Assembly (NCBI GenBank): GCA_001003205.1
Contig: LCOU01000005.1
Location: 1 to 13,676 of the forward strand
Direction of reading: 5' to 3'
Source of the DNA: Parcubacteria group bacterium GW2011_GWA2_47_8b
Lineage (GTDB): Bacteria; Patescibacteriota; Minisyncoccia; UBA6257; WO2-44-18
DNA: 13,676 bases
Part shown: one piece after another, positions 5,477 to 12,282 of the stretch
Position numbering within the stretch: position 1 is the first letter of the stretch
Layout of the letters: each line of letters opens with the position of its first letter
Translations under genes and position numbers: made by a program
Notes under the pieces: generated by a model
What the model was told of the DNA's origin: nothing
Database searches by the model: none
The model's input: only the letters and a program-made list of their open reading frames with translations

Positions 5477-5489
5477 GAACAAGTTGTTC
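5477..5489. promoter_or_regulatory. 13-bp palindrome over the expected transcription start (possible operator)
   Basis: GAACAAGTTGTTC is a perfect odd palindrome (GAACAA-G-TTGTTC) immediately after the -10 box and spanning the expected start site, followed by TTTTT. A repressor bound here would block initiation. It resembles a LexA/DinR box (GAAC-N4-GTTC) but has five bases in the middle, not four. Confidence 0.6.
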
Positions 5490-5506
5490 TTTTTGAAAAC
5501 ACATTT

Positions 5507-5516
5507 AGGAGGAGGG
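5507..5516 (+). promoter_or_regulatory. Perfect Shine-Dalgarno of the 68-aa gene
   Basis: AGGAGGAGGG at 5507-5516 contains the full AGGAGG, placed 8 bases before the ATG at 5521. It is the strongest ribosome binding site in the window and decides this start. Confidence 0.9.
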
Positions 5517-5520
5517 ACCG

Positions 5521-5727
5521 ATGCGTAGCGATTCCAACTACGACCAGTTCGACGCGGACAGCGAGGAGCGGGAGGCCAGGGAGCGCAAGAACGAAATCGG
5601 CGCTCGGGCGAATCGGGCGGCGGCGATGCGTCATCGCCACGGACGGCCCCAGACCATCTACATCGGAACCGGAAGCGCGCTAGAGCGGATGGGGCGCGTG
5701 CGCCTCACGCGCCGTCTCCGCGGCTAG
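5521..5727 (+). CDS. 68-aa Arg-rich protein of unknown function
   Basis: I do not recognise this protein. The first 25 residues are polar and acidic (SDSNYDQFDADSEEREARER), and the remainder is strongly basic: 15 of the 68 residues are Arg, but there is only one Lys. A short patch PQTIYIGTGSALERMG (about 43-58) has the only hydrophobic residues in series, and the end is RVRLTRRLRG. The composition suggests nucleic-acid binding or ribosome association. It has no Cys, no membrane segment and no signal peptide. Its DNA is much more G/C-rich than neighbouring genes, with many CGG and GCG codons, which points to foreign origin or special selection. It is alone in its unit: palindrome, strong promoter, operator-like palindrome, perfect Shine-Dalgarno, then a structured tail and terminator. 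It occupies the place of rpsU upstream of dnaG-rpoD but shows no S21 similarity. Confidence 0.7.
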   Translation: MRSDSNYDQFDADSEEREARERKNEIGARANRAAAMRHRHGRPQTIYIGTGSALERMGRVRLTRRLRG

Positions 5728-5890
5728 CCGAGTCGGTTCTACGGCCGGCGAGGCAAATCGCTCGCCGGTCGGCACAGTGTCGTGGCTTAGGAGTCCCGCA
5801 ACCCGAGGGCTACATGCCTATAGGTGGATGGGGTTAACGAAGCTCCTTGTCGGTCCGAACGGCTAAAACGGCCAAGGGGATAAATACCCC
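5728..5890 (+). ncRNA. Structured non-coding tail after the 68-aa gene (3' UTR or small RNA)
   Basis: This 163-base stretch has no convincing reading frame but many complementary segments. After the hairpin at 5742-5771, AGGAG (5789-5793) can pair with CTCCT (5843-5847), enclosing AACCC (5800-5804) with GGGTT (5831-5835) and GGGC (5807-5810) with GCCT (5816-5819). GGGG (5876-5879) can pair with CCCC (5887-5890). It is followed at once by a terminator. It does not show the conserved words of tmRNA, RNase P RNA, SRP RNA or 6S RNA that I can check by eye. A long structured 3' UTR and an independent small RNA are both possible. Confidence 0.4.
5742..5771. repeat. 11-bp GC-rich hairpin downstream of the 68-aa gene
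   Basis: Positions 5742-5752 (CGGCCGGCGAG) pair with 5761-5771 (one G-T wobble) around the 8-base loop GCAAATCG. No T-tract follows, so it is unlikely to terminate transcription. It starts 15 bases after the stop codon and is the most stable fold of the tail. Confidence 0.7.
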
Positions 5891-5922
5891 AAGCCCCCCG
5901 ATGTACATCGGGGGCTTTTTTT
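5891..5922 (+). terminator. Intrinsic terminator of the 68-aa gene unit
   Basis: CCCCCGATGT (5895-5904) is followed by its perfect complement (5905-5914); the central bases form the loop. AAG/CTT pairs extend the stem across one bulged C, and seven T (5916-5922) follow. The CCCCCGA/TCGGGGG core is the same as in the thiolase terminator. Confidence 0.9.
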
Positions 5923-5934
5923 ATTGAGAATTCC

Positions 5935-5950
5935 TGCCTGCCGGTAGGCA
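5935..5950. repeat. Short CCTGCCTGCCGG-type palindrome upstream of dnaG
   Basis: TGCCTG-CCGG-TAGGCA forms a 6-bp hairpin (one G-T pair). Together with the preceding CC it resembles the core of the elements at 6612-6660 (inside dnaG) and 8981-9020 (after rpoD). Its right end, TAGGCA, doubles as the apparent -35 box of dnaG. Confidence 0.55.
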
Positions 5951-5973
5951 CTGAAAAATTTATAGCGTATACT
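5945..5973 (+). promoter_or_regulatory. Predicted promoter of dnaG-rpoD (leaderless type)
   Basis: TAGGCA (5945-5950) and TATACT (5968-5973) are 17 bases apart. Transcription should start 6-7 bases later, at the ATG at 5980. The -10 abuts a more upstream in-frame ATG at 5974, which would then lie before the transcript start. Confidence 0.5.
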
Positions 5974-5979
5974 ATGGGC

Positions 5980-7764
5980 ATGAGCGATGTCGTCCAGCAG
6001 ATTAAAGACAAATTGGATTTGGCGGCATTTTTGGGATCATACATTAAACTCTCCCCGGCCGGTAAAAACCTGAAAGGACTCTGTCCTTTCCATAAAGAAA
6101 AAACACCGTCTTTTATGGTTTCGCCGGACAGGCAGATTTGGCACTGTTTCGGCTGCGCCGCCGGCGGAGATTTAATAGGTTTTTTGATGAAATATGAAAA
6201 TTTGGAATTTGTTGAAGCTCTTAAAATTTTGGGAGAGAAGGCCGGAATAGACATTGGACGCGCCGGCAACCAAGACCAGCGGCAGATAAATGTTTTGTAC
6301 CATATAAACGCCGCTGCCAAGGAATTTTTCAAAAAATCTTTGACGCAGGAAGCTTTGAACTATTTATATTCGCGCGGTTTGAAAAAAGAAACTATTGAGG
6401 AATTTGAGCTGGGCTACGCGCCGGCCGGCTCCGACGCGCTGCTGCGTTATTTACTTAGCGCCAAGTTTGCGCCGGCAGATATTGAAAAAGCCGGACTGAC
6501 GTTTAAAACCGAGCGAGGAACTTTCATTGACCGCTTTCGCAACCGGATAATGTTTCCGCTGCACAATTCTTTCGGCAAATCGATCGGGTTTACCGGCAGG
6601 ATAATGCCCTTGCCCTCCGAAGCCCTGCCTGTCCGGCAGGCAGGCTTGGCGAAGGAGGGCGGGTATGAGGCGCCTAAGTACGTCAACTCGCCGGAAACGC
6701 CGATTTTTAATAAATCCAAATTGCTTTACGGCTTTGACAAGACGAAGGGTTTAATCAGAGAAAGCCGAACGGCGGTCTTGATAGAGGGTCAAATGGACTT
6801 TCTTATGGCGTGGCAGGACGGGCTTAAAAACTTGGCGGCCACTTCGGGAACTGCGATGACCGGAGAGCACCTGAAAATTTTAAAACGAGTTGCCGACACC
6901 TTGGTTTTGTCGTTTGACCGCGATGACGCCGGCCAAGCCGCCACCGAACGCACCATTGACCTTGCGGGCGCCGCCGATTTTGCGGTGAAGGTGCTGATGG
7001 TGCCGGAAGGCGTGCAAGCCAAGGACCCAGCTGACATTGTGAACGCGAGCTCGGGTCTTTTCGCCTCGCTTGCGGCGAAGGCGGTGCCGGCAATGGACTA
7101 CTATTTTGCCAAATACGATGTAAGTAAAAAAATCAGCGTTACCCAGTGGAAGCAAAACATCCGCGCCGTTCTTGGGAAGATTAAAATGCTTTACAGTCCG
7201 GTTGAAAAAGCGCGTTACATTCAAGAATTGGCCGGTTTGAGCGGCGTTGCCGAACACCACCTGCAGGAAGAAATGGACGGTTTGCCGTCCGTGAAAACGG
7301 TAGGCGATTCCGGTCCGAGCGAAAGTTCAGGCGAGAAAACCGACAATGACGCGCCGATTTCACGCAAGGAAGTTATCAGCCAAAGAATCGCGAGCCTGGT
7401 TGCCAGCCACAAGAATTTATACGGTGAATGCGCTCCGGCGCTGGCAATTTTGGACCCAAATTATCAAAAGGCCATTGCTTACCATTGTGATAGCCAGTCA
7501 GTATCTCTGCCGGAGGAAATCCGCTCTTTGGTTGATTTAATTGCTTTGCGTACTGGCTTGGAATTAATTTCCGACCCCATTAAAGCCAAAACAGAGCTTG
7601 GTGTGCTAACGCGCCAATTGAAAATGGAAAATCTCAAAGGCAAGCGGCAGGAAATGGTTGATGCCATCCGTCTCGCGGAAAAAACCAACGACGATGCCAA
7701 GCTCGCCGTAACTTTATCCGAGTTTGACAAGTTATCAAAAGAAATACAAACTTTAGAACAATAA
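5980..7764 (+). CDS. dnaG: DNA primase
   Basis: Primase (594 aa) makes RNA primers for replication at the fork, working with the DnaB helicase. The N-terminal CHC2 zinc domain has Cys35, His38, Cys56 and Cys59 in [11 protein letters not shown]...HCFGC. The catalytic core follows, with [22 protein letters not shown], then the TOPRIM part: Glu269 in LIEGQMDFL and the acidic pair Asp313/Asp315 in FDRDDAG. The C-terminal 200 residues are less conserved and should hold the helicase-interaction region. The ATG at 5980 ([13 protein letters not shown]) is preferred to the ATG two codons upstream because the latter lies directly against the -10 box. An odd feature is an extra stretch at residues about 209-229, between GFTGR and PKYVNSPET, where relatives have only a few residues; it is encoded by a palindromic repeat. 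rpoD follows after 13 bases. Confidence 0.96.
   Translation: MSDVVQQIKDKLDLAAFLGSYIKLSPAGKNLKGLCPFHKEKTPSFMVSPDRQIWHCFGCAAGGDLIGFLMKYENLEFVEALKILGEKAGIDIGRAGNQDQRQINVLYHINAAAKEFFKKSLTQEALNYLYSRGLKKETIEEFELGYAPAGSDALLRYLLSAKFAPADIEKAGLTFKTERGTFIDRFRNRIMFPLHNSFGKSIGFTGRIMPLPSEALPVRQAGLAKEGGYEAPKYVNSPETPIFNKSKLLYGFDKTKGLIRESRTAVLIEGQMDFLMAWQDGLKNLAATSGTAMTGEHLKILKRVADTLVLSFDRDDAGQAATERTIDLAGAADFAVKVLMVPEGVQAKDPADIVNASSGLFASLAAKAVPAMDYYFAKYDVSKKISVTQWKQNIRAVLGKIKMLYSPVEKARYIQELAGLSGVAEHHLQEEMDGLPSVKTVGDSGPSESSGEKTDNDAPISRKEVISQRIASLVASHKNLYGECAPALAILDPNYQKAIAYHCDSQSVSLPEEIRSLVDLIALRTGLELISDPIKAKTELGVLTRQLKMENLKGKRQEMVDAIRLAEKTNDDAKLAVTLSEFDKLSKEIQTLEQ
6612..6660. repeat. 49-bp palindromic element inserted in frame within dnaG
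   Basis: Outer arms GCCCTCC (6612-6618) and GGAGGGC (6654-6660) enclose a second stem: AAGCC (6620-6624) with GGCTT (6643-6647) and TGCCTG (6626-6631) with CAGGCA (6637-6642), a bulged C at 6625 and loop TCCGG. The C-TGCC-loop-GGCA core also occurs at 8981-9020 and, degenerate, at 5935-5950. It encodes [17 protein letters not shown], which is not part of the usual DnaG alignment, and keeps the frame open. Confidence 0.75.
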
Positions 7765-7777
7765 CCACGCTTGTTTT

Positions 7778-8974
7778 ATGAAAAAAACTAAGAAAGTTCA
7801 CAAGGTTGCCAAGAAAATCCGCAAGTCGCGCCGCGCCAAAATCCGCGGGGTTAAAGTCGTCAAAGGAAAGCCAAAAAAGGCGCTCACCAAAAAAGAACAG
7901 AAACGCGAATTGGATCTCCAGGCGTTGCAGGAACTTATAGAGAGGGGCCGCGGCCGGGGTTTTGTTACCGACACGGAAGTTCTGCAGTATTTTCCCCACG
8001 TGGAGGAAGACATCAGCTTTCTGGAGGAAATTTACGACAAGCTTGAAGAATCAAACATTAAAGTTATTGAAACCAACCAGCTGATTGAACTTCCAAAAGA
8101 GGAAATCAGCGAGAAGGAATTGGAGGAGGCGACTCTTAGTGAGAATCTGCCGGATGCGGTACAGATGTATTTGAAAGAAATAGGGCGTACTCCGCTGCTC
8201 AACACCGAAGGCGAGAGGGAGTTGGCAAAACGCATTGAAAAAGGCGACCAGGAAGCCCGGCGCAAATTTATCCAGGCAAACTTGCGCCTCGTTGTTTCTA
8301 TCGCCAAGCGCTACGTAAACCGCACGCCGAACTTGAGTATTCTGGATTTAATCCAGGAGGGGAACATCGGTTTGTCGCGCGCGGTGGATAAATTTGATTA
8401 CCGCCGCGGTTTCAAGTTTTCAACTTACGCGACCTGGTGGATTCGCCAGGCGATTACCCGCGCGCTGGCCGACCAGTCGCGCACAATCCGCATTCCGGTG
8501 CATATGGTGGAGACCATTTCCAAATACACGCAAGCCAAGCGCCGCCTTTTGCAGGAATTGGGACGCGAGCCGCTGGCGGAGGAGATTGCCATTGAAATGA
8601 ATATGCCGGTGGAAAAAATCCACCACATTCAAAAAATTTCCCAGGATGTGGTGTCGCTGGAGTCTCCAGTGGGGGACGAAGACGAGGATTCCACGCTGTC
8701 GGAATTTATTCCGGACGAGCGCAACCTGACGCCATCGCAAATCGCCTCGCAGACTTTGCTGCGCGATAAAATACAAGAGATTTTAGTTGACCTTACGCCA
8801 CGCGAACAGAGGATTTTGAGTATGCGATTCGGGTTAGAGGACGGCGTGACCCACACTTTGGAAGAAGTAGGCAAGGAATTCGGCGTAACCCGTGAGCGCA
8901 TTCGCCAAATTGAGGCAAAAGCCTTGGCCCGCATCAAGGGACACGAGAAATCCTTTACTTTAGAGGGATATTAA
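7778..8974 (+). CDS. rpoD: RNA polymerase primary sigma factor (sigma70/RpoD)
   Basis: Housekeeping sigma factor (398 aa) that directs RNA polymerase to -35/-10 promoters. Residues 1-43 form a very Lys/Arg-rich tail that is not part of the standard family. A region 1.1-like segment follows (about 44-100), then region 1.2 ([17 protein letters not shown], 126-142), region 2 ([32 protein letters not shown] and the promoter-melting and -10 reading [19 protein letters not shown]), region 3 ([15 protein letters not shown]) and region 4 with [15 protein letters not shown] and the -35 reading helix [20 protein letters not shown]. The E. coli non-conserved insertion is absent, as in most non-proteobacteria. 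Its presence agrees with the TTGACA/TATAAT-like promoters in the window. It starts 13 bases after dnaG, with which it forms the macromolecular synthesis operon. Confidence 0.97.
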   Translation: MKKTKKVHKVAKKIRKSRRAKIRGVKVVKGKPKKALTKKEQKRELDLQALQELIERGRGRGFVTDTEVLQYFPHVEEDISFLEEIYDKLEESNIKVIETNQLIELPKEEISEKELEEATLSENLPDAVQMYLKEIGRTPLLNTEGERELAKRIEKGDQEARRKFIQANLRLVVSIAKRYVNRTPNLSILDLIQEGNIGLSRAVDKFDYRRGFKFSTYATWWIRQAITRALADQSRTIRIPVHMVETISKYTQAKRRLLQELGREPLAEEIAIEMNMPVEKIHHIQKISQDVVSLESPVGDEDEDSTLSEFIPDERNLTPSQIASQTLLRDKIQEILVDLTPREQRILSMRFGLEDGVTHTLEEVGKEFGVTRERIRQIEAKALARIKGHEKSFTLEGY

Positions 8975-8980
8975 GGGCTC

Positions 8981-9020
8981 GCCCGCCCTGCCTCGCCGGC
9001 AGGCGGGCGATGAGGCGGGC
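8981..9020. repeat. GC-rich palindromic element after rpoD
   Basis: CCCGCC (8982-8987) pairs with GGCGGG (9002-9007), and TGCC (8989-8992) with GGCA (8998-9001), with a bulged C at 8988 and a five-base loop. This is the same plan as the element inside dnaG. An outer pairing of GCCCGCC (8981-8987) with GGCGGGC (9014-9020) is an alternative. It is followed by CTCTTT, so it may also act as a weak terminator for dnaG-rpoD. Confidence 0.65.
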
Positions 9021-9023
9021 CTC

Positions 9024-9052
9024 TTTCCAAATTGGTTGCAATATGCTATATT
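9024..9052 (+). promoter_or_regulatory. Predicted promoter of the DUF5667 gene
   Basis: TTTCCA (9024-9029), a 17-base spacer ending in the extended -10 element TGC (9044-9046), and TATATT (9047-9052). The block ATATGCTATATT is nearly identical to those at 5465-5476 and 13572-13583. Transcription should start near 9059. Confidence 0.6.
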
Positions 9053-9057
9053 CCGGT

Positions 9058-9080
9058 AAAGGTGTTAAACGCCTTTTTTT
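9058..9080 (+). promoter_or_regulatory. Hairpin plus T-run directly before the DUF5667 start codon
   Basis: AGGTGT (9060-9065) pairs with ACGCCT (9069-9074, one G-T pair) around TAA, extended by two A-T pairs, then seven T (9074-9080). It looks like an intrinsic terminator, yet it lies between the predicted transcription start (about 9059) and the GTG at 9084. It may be a protective 5' stem-loop, an attenuator or the terminator of upstream transcription. Confidence 0.55.
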
Positions 9081-9083
9081 ATT

Positions 9084-10493
9084 GTGAAAAAAGCTAATTT
9101 ATTGTTATCGGCGCTAATATCGCTGGCTTTGATGGCCCCTTCAAGCCTTGTTTTTGCGCAAAAGGAGGTGGATTTAGGCGTGGAAAGCTCCGGTCTTTTG
9201 CCGTCTAATCCTTTCTATTTCCTCAAAGAGTTCGGCAGGGGAGTGCGCAAGTTTTTTGTCGGTAATTTAGTCCGCAAGGCCGAACTAGAGCTGGGCATCT
9301 TAAACGAAAAAGCCGCCGAATTGAAAAAGCTTCAAGAAATCACGCCCGACAACATAAGCGCACTTTCCCGAGCCGTTGCTAATTATCAGTCGGCCGTTGA
9401 GCAGTACAAAATTCGACTGGAGAGTCTTGCTGGACAGAGTATGAATCCTAATTTGGATCGTCTATTGACGCAGATAGTTGAGCGTAGTTTAAAGCACCAG
9501 CAATTATTTAACGCCTTGCGCATCCAATTTTCTTCCGAACCAAAATTTTTGGAAAATCTTGATAACGCCGAAAACGCGTTGGTAGAAATGCTGTCGGTGA
9601 TTGTGCAGAGGCTAGATACGCCCGAAAAATTCCACGGCCGTTTTGAATCGGCAATTGGTGAGCAAAAAGATGTCTTTAAAGAATTGAAGGCCGCCGAATT
9701 GGCGGACCGGCTGGAGGAAAAGTTGTCCGGCGCCGCAGGAAGCGGAGTAGCGGCCCTTAAAGAGGATTTATTGGTAACGTTCAGCGGCCGGTTGGAGGGT
9801 TTGCAATTAAGTAATGTGATTGATACCGAAGCTCTAGAGGAGGTTCTTGGCGACCGTTTGCGCGTTTTGAAGCTTTTGGATGAGGTACGTGAATTGGTGG
9901 TGAATCCAGAGCTGAAAAGCGAGCTCAACATCTTACGCCAGCGTCTACTGGAAAAAGTGGAGGAAACAAATGGTATTGGCGCGCCGGAAGCCGCGCAGTC
10001 CATTAGTGCCGCAAGGGAATTGCTTGCTGAAGTTGAGGGGAAGATTGCCGAAAGCCAAATTGCGGTATCATCGGCCATAAGGCAGTTGGTAGAGCGAGCA
10101 AAATTTAATCTGTCTCAGGCGGAAGTTTTTTATGACGAGGAAAATTATGGCAGTGCGTTCGGGCAGGCCACTGCGGCTTCGGCAGCTGCCAAAAATGCTT
10201 GGCTGCAATTAGCATCCACTGCCGTCACCCGCGCCCACGATCTGGATTCTCTGAAACAAAAATACGACCAGCTGATTGTAGTGGCCAATGACGCCGGATT
10301 GGTTGCAGAGAACAGCCCCGAACTTTTTAAACTGCTAAATGAGGCGGAAAAAAAGATTGTGTCAGTTGCCCGATTGATTGAAAGTAAGGCTAGGCCGGAA
10401 GCTATCGCCAACGCCATCAGGAATGTTAAAATGCTTTTGGCGACTATTGAGCAATATATCGCGACCGCCAATGCAGTCCGAGGAAATCCGTAA
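9084..10493 (+). CDS. Secreted DUF5667-domain protein
   Basis: A 469-aa exported protein. Residues 1-25 are a signal peptide (MKKANLLLSALISLALMAPS, then SLVFA), with a probable signal peptidase I cut after Ala25. Residues about 38-140 match DUF5667, a domain typical of Patescibacteria: GLLPSNPFYFLKEFGRGVRK followed by KAELELGILNEKAAELKKL. The rest is almost entirely helical, with long heptad-like Leu/Ala/Glu patterns and no Cys, so it is probably an extended coiled-coil or helical-bundle protein outside the membrane. No enzymatic motif is seen and its function is unknown; structural or cell-surface roles are reasonable guesses. The GTG at 9084 is chosen because it places Lys-Lys directly before the hydrophobic signal core. 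The 3' end overlaps the alaS start by 23 bases. Confidence 0.88.
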   Translation: MKKANLLLSALISLALMAPSSLVFAQKEVDLGVESSGLLPSNPFYFLKEFGRGVRKFFVGNLVRKAELELGILNEKAAELKKLQEITPDNISALSRAVANYQSAVEQYKIRLESLAGQSMNPNLDRLLTQIVERSLKHQQLFNALRIQFSSEPKFLENLDNAENALVEMLSVIVQRLDTPEKFHGRFESAIGEQKDVFKELKAAELADRLEEKLSGAAGSGVAALKEDLLVTFSGRLEGLQLSNVIDTEALEEVLGDRLRVLKLLDEVRELVVNPELKSELNILRQRLLEKVEETNGIGAPEAAQSISAARELLAEVEGKIAESQIAVSSAIRQLVERAKFNLSQAEVFYDEENYGSAFGQATAASAAAKNAWLQLASTAVTRAHDLDSLKQKYDQLIVVANDAGLVAENSPELFKLLNEAEKKIVSVARLIESKARPEAIANAIRNVKMLLATIEQYIATANAVRGNP

Positions 10494-12234
10494 AAGTTTT
10501 TTGGAATTTTTCCGTACCAGGGGACACGCGGTTGTCCCTTCGTCATCTTTGGTGCCCGACGATCCGTCGGTGCTTTTGACTACCGCCGGAATGCAGCAAT
10601 TCAAAAGGTATTTCACCGGTGAAATGGACGCGAAAAAGGATTACGGAAGCGCCAGCGTGGTTTCGGTGCAAAAATGCTTTCGCACTTCCGACATAGACGA
10701 GGTAGGGGATAAAACACACCTAACGTTTTTTGAAATGCTCGGCAATTTTTCCTTTGGCCTGTCCGGCCAGGGCGGAAAAAAAGAAGCTATTCAGTATGCC
10801 CACCAGTATTTAACCGAAATTTTAGGAATCAATCCCGAAAGAATCACGGTAACCGTTTTCGCGGGCGATAATCCGCCAGCTGGCGGAGTTCCGTATGACA
10901 GCGAGTCTTTTGATGTTTGGCATAAAGATATTGGCCTGGCCGCGGACAAAATCAGCAAACATGACCGCAAGGATAATTTTTGGGGGCCGACCGGCAATGA
11001 AGGCCCGTGCGGTCCCACCACCGAAATTTACGTGGACGGCGTTGAGGTCTGGAACTTGGTTTTCAATCAATATTACCAACAGAAGGACAAAACTTTGGAA
11101 AAATTGAAAACTTCGGGAGTGGATACTGGCATGGGTTTTGAGCGCCTGACGGCAATGCTGCAGGGCGTGGAGGATGTTTTTGCCACCGATTTGTTTGAGC
11201 CGCTGATTAAAAAAATAAACGAAACCGCGCCGCATCTTAAAGACCGCGAGGTGAGGATTATTGCGGACCACTTGCGCTCATCCGTATTTTTGGCGGCCGA
11301 TGGCGTGCGGCCCTCAAATAAGGAGGCCGGATATATTTTACGCAGGCTGTTGCGCCGGGTTCTTGCTTATCAGGTTCTGTACGACATTCACGGCGATATT
11401 TTGGCGGACGCCGCAAAGATTGTTAAGGAAAAATTCGGCGCTTTCTATCCGGAGGTGGCCAATCCGGAAATTTTGGAAGTCTTGGAATCCGAGCGGGACA
11501 AGTTTCAAAGGGCAATCGCGCTTGGCATCAAAGAGCTTCCCAAGTATAAAACCCTTACTGCCAAAGACGCTTTTTATCTGTACGAAACTTTCGGTTTGCC
11601 GTGGGAATTGATTGCGGAATTGGCGCCGGCCGCCGCCAAAAATTTAGTTAGAAAAGATTTTGAAGAAGAATTTTCCAAGCATCAGGAAATTTCCCGGGCG
11701 GGAGTGGAGAAGAAATTCGGTGGCCACGGATTGCTTTTGGATACGGGCGAATTAAAAGCCAAAGACGAAAATGAGCTTAACAAAGTTGTGCGGCTCCATA
11801 CCGCCACGCATCTTTTGCAAGCGGCGTTGCGCAAGGTCCTGGGCAATGAAGTCCAACAGCGCGGTTCGGACATTACCGCCGAGCGCACCCGTTTTGATTT
11901 CGCTTTTCCTCGCAAATTAACCGCCGAGGAAATCAAAAAAGCCGAAATTTTGGTTAACGAAATAATAGAAAAGGACCTGCCGGTGCAATTTAAGGAAATG
12001 CCCAAAGAAGAAGCCGCCAAGACCGGCGCACTGTATTTTTTCAAAGAAAAATATCCGGACAAAGTGAAGGTTTATTATGTCGGAAGATCGTTGGGCGACG
12101 CTTTTTCCAAGGAATTTTGCGGCGGTCCCCATGTTTCAAATACGCTTGTAATCGGCAAGTTTAAAATCGCAAAAGAAGAAGCGGTTGGCTCGGGTGTTCG
12201 CCGGATTCGCGCAACCGTTGGTGGGATTGAATAA
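10471..12234 (+). CDS. alaS: Alanyl-tRNA synthetase, short form without the C-Ala domain
   Basis: AlaRS (587 aa) attaches alanine to tRNA-Ala and clears mischarged tRNA. The class II catalytic domain shows TTAGMQQFKRYF near residue 37, motif 2 as KCFRTSDIDEVGDKTHLTFFEMLGNFSFG (about 68-96), the NFWGPTGNEGPCGPTTEIY loop and motif 3 GVDTGMGFERL (about 216-225). The tRNA-binding part follows (LAADGVRPSNKEAGYILRRL). The editing domain is intact: His443 and His447 in HTATHLLQ, and Cys550 and His554 in CGGPHVSNT, the usual zinc ligands. The protein ends right after GSGVRRIRATVGG, so the C-terminal coiled coil and C-Ala/DHHA1 domain of typical AlaRS (about 850-900 aa) are missing. The ATG at 10471 is chosen because MQSEEIRKSFLEFF is the normal family start. 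It overlaps the upstream gene by 23 bases, suggesting coupled translation. Confidence 0.95.
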   Translation: MQSEEIRKSFLEFFRTRGHAVVPSSSLVPDDPSVLLTTAGMQQFKRYFTGEMDAKKDYGSASVVSVQKCFRTSDIDEVGDKTHLTFFEMLGNFSFGLSGQGGKKEAIQYAHQYLTEILGINPERITVTVFAGDNPPAGGVPYDSESFDVWHKDIGLAADKISKHDRKDNFWGPTGNEGPCGPTTEIYVDGVEVWNLVFNQYYQQKDKTLEKLKTSGVDTGMGFERLTAMLQGVEDVFATDLFEPLIKKINETAPHLKDREVRIIADHLRSSVFLAADGVRPSNKEAGYILRRLLRRVLAYQVLYDIHGDILADAAKIVKEKFGAFYPEVANPEILEVLESERDKFQRAIALGIKELPKYKTLTAKDAFYLYETFGLPWELIAELAPAAAKNLVRKDFEEEFSKHQEISRAGVEKKFGGHGLLLDTGELKAKDENELNKVVRLHTATHLLQAALRKVLGNEVQQRGSDITAERTRFDFAFPRKLTAEEIKKAEILVNEIIEKDLPVQFKEMPKEEAAKTGALYFFKEKYPDKVKVYYVGRSLGDAFSKEFCGGPHVSNTLVIGKFKIAKEEAVGSGVRRIRATVGGIE

Positions 12235-12250
12235 TCCCTGTTTTTGTTTT
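12223..12250 (+). terminator. Weak intrinsic terminator overlapping the alaS stop
   Basis: GGGATT (12223-12228) pairs with AATCCC (12233-12238) around GAAT, followed by TGTTTTTGTTTT. The alaS stop codon TAA (12232-12234) is inside it. The stem is only 6 bp, so efficiency is uncertain. Confidence 0.6.
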
Positions 12251-12254
12251 AGGC

Positions 12255-12279
12255 TATAGGCGTTCTTTAACAAGGGGGC
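12255..12279 (+). promoter_or_regulatory. Possible -10 box and Shine-Dalgarno of the thiolase gene
   Basis: GGCTATAGG around 12252-12260 contains a -10-like TATAGG (12255-12260) with no good -35. GGGGG at 12274-12278 lies five bases before the ATG at 12283 and is a fair ribosome binding site. The position between the alaS terminator and the thiolase supports a separate promoter. Confidence 0.4.
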
Positions 12280-12282
12280 GTT

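Noticed and set aside
5477..5489. LexA/SOS box
   Set aside because: GAACAAGTTGTTC has five bases between GAAC and GTTC where the DinR-type box has four, and there is no SOS gene next to it. Kept only as a generic operator candidate.
5521..5727. rpsU (ribosomal protein bS21), expected upstream of dnaG-rpoD
   Set aside because: Size and place fit, but the acidic N terminus and the sequence show none of the S21 core.
5780..5815. Words resembling 16S rRNA (AGTCCCGCAAC, GGGCTACA) in the tail of the 68-aa gene
   Set aside because: The matches are short, the flanking order does not follow 16S rRNA, and no longer identity is visible. Coincidence in a G/C-rich stretch.
5728..5922. tmRNA, RNase P RNA, SRP RNA or 6S RNA in the 3' tail
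   Set aside because: No tRNA-like ends or tag frame, no GGAAAGUCCGG-type words, no SRP GGAA/apical motif and no long 6S-type hairpin could be found by eye.
5787..6332. A 181-aa minus-strand frame across the terminator and the dnaG promoter
   Set aside because: It overlaps the primase zinc domain and a strong terminator on the other strand; the translation looks random.
9386..10078. A 230-aa open frame on the minus strand
   Set aside because: Antisense to the DUF5667 gene, Ser-rich low-complexity translation, no start signals.
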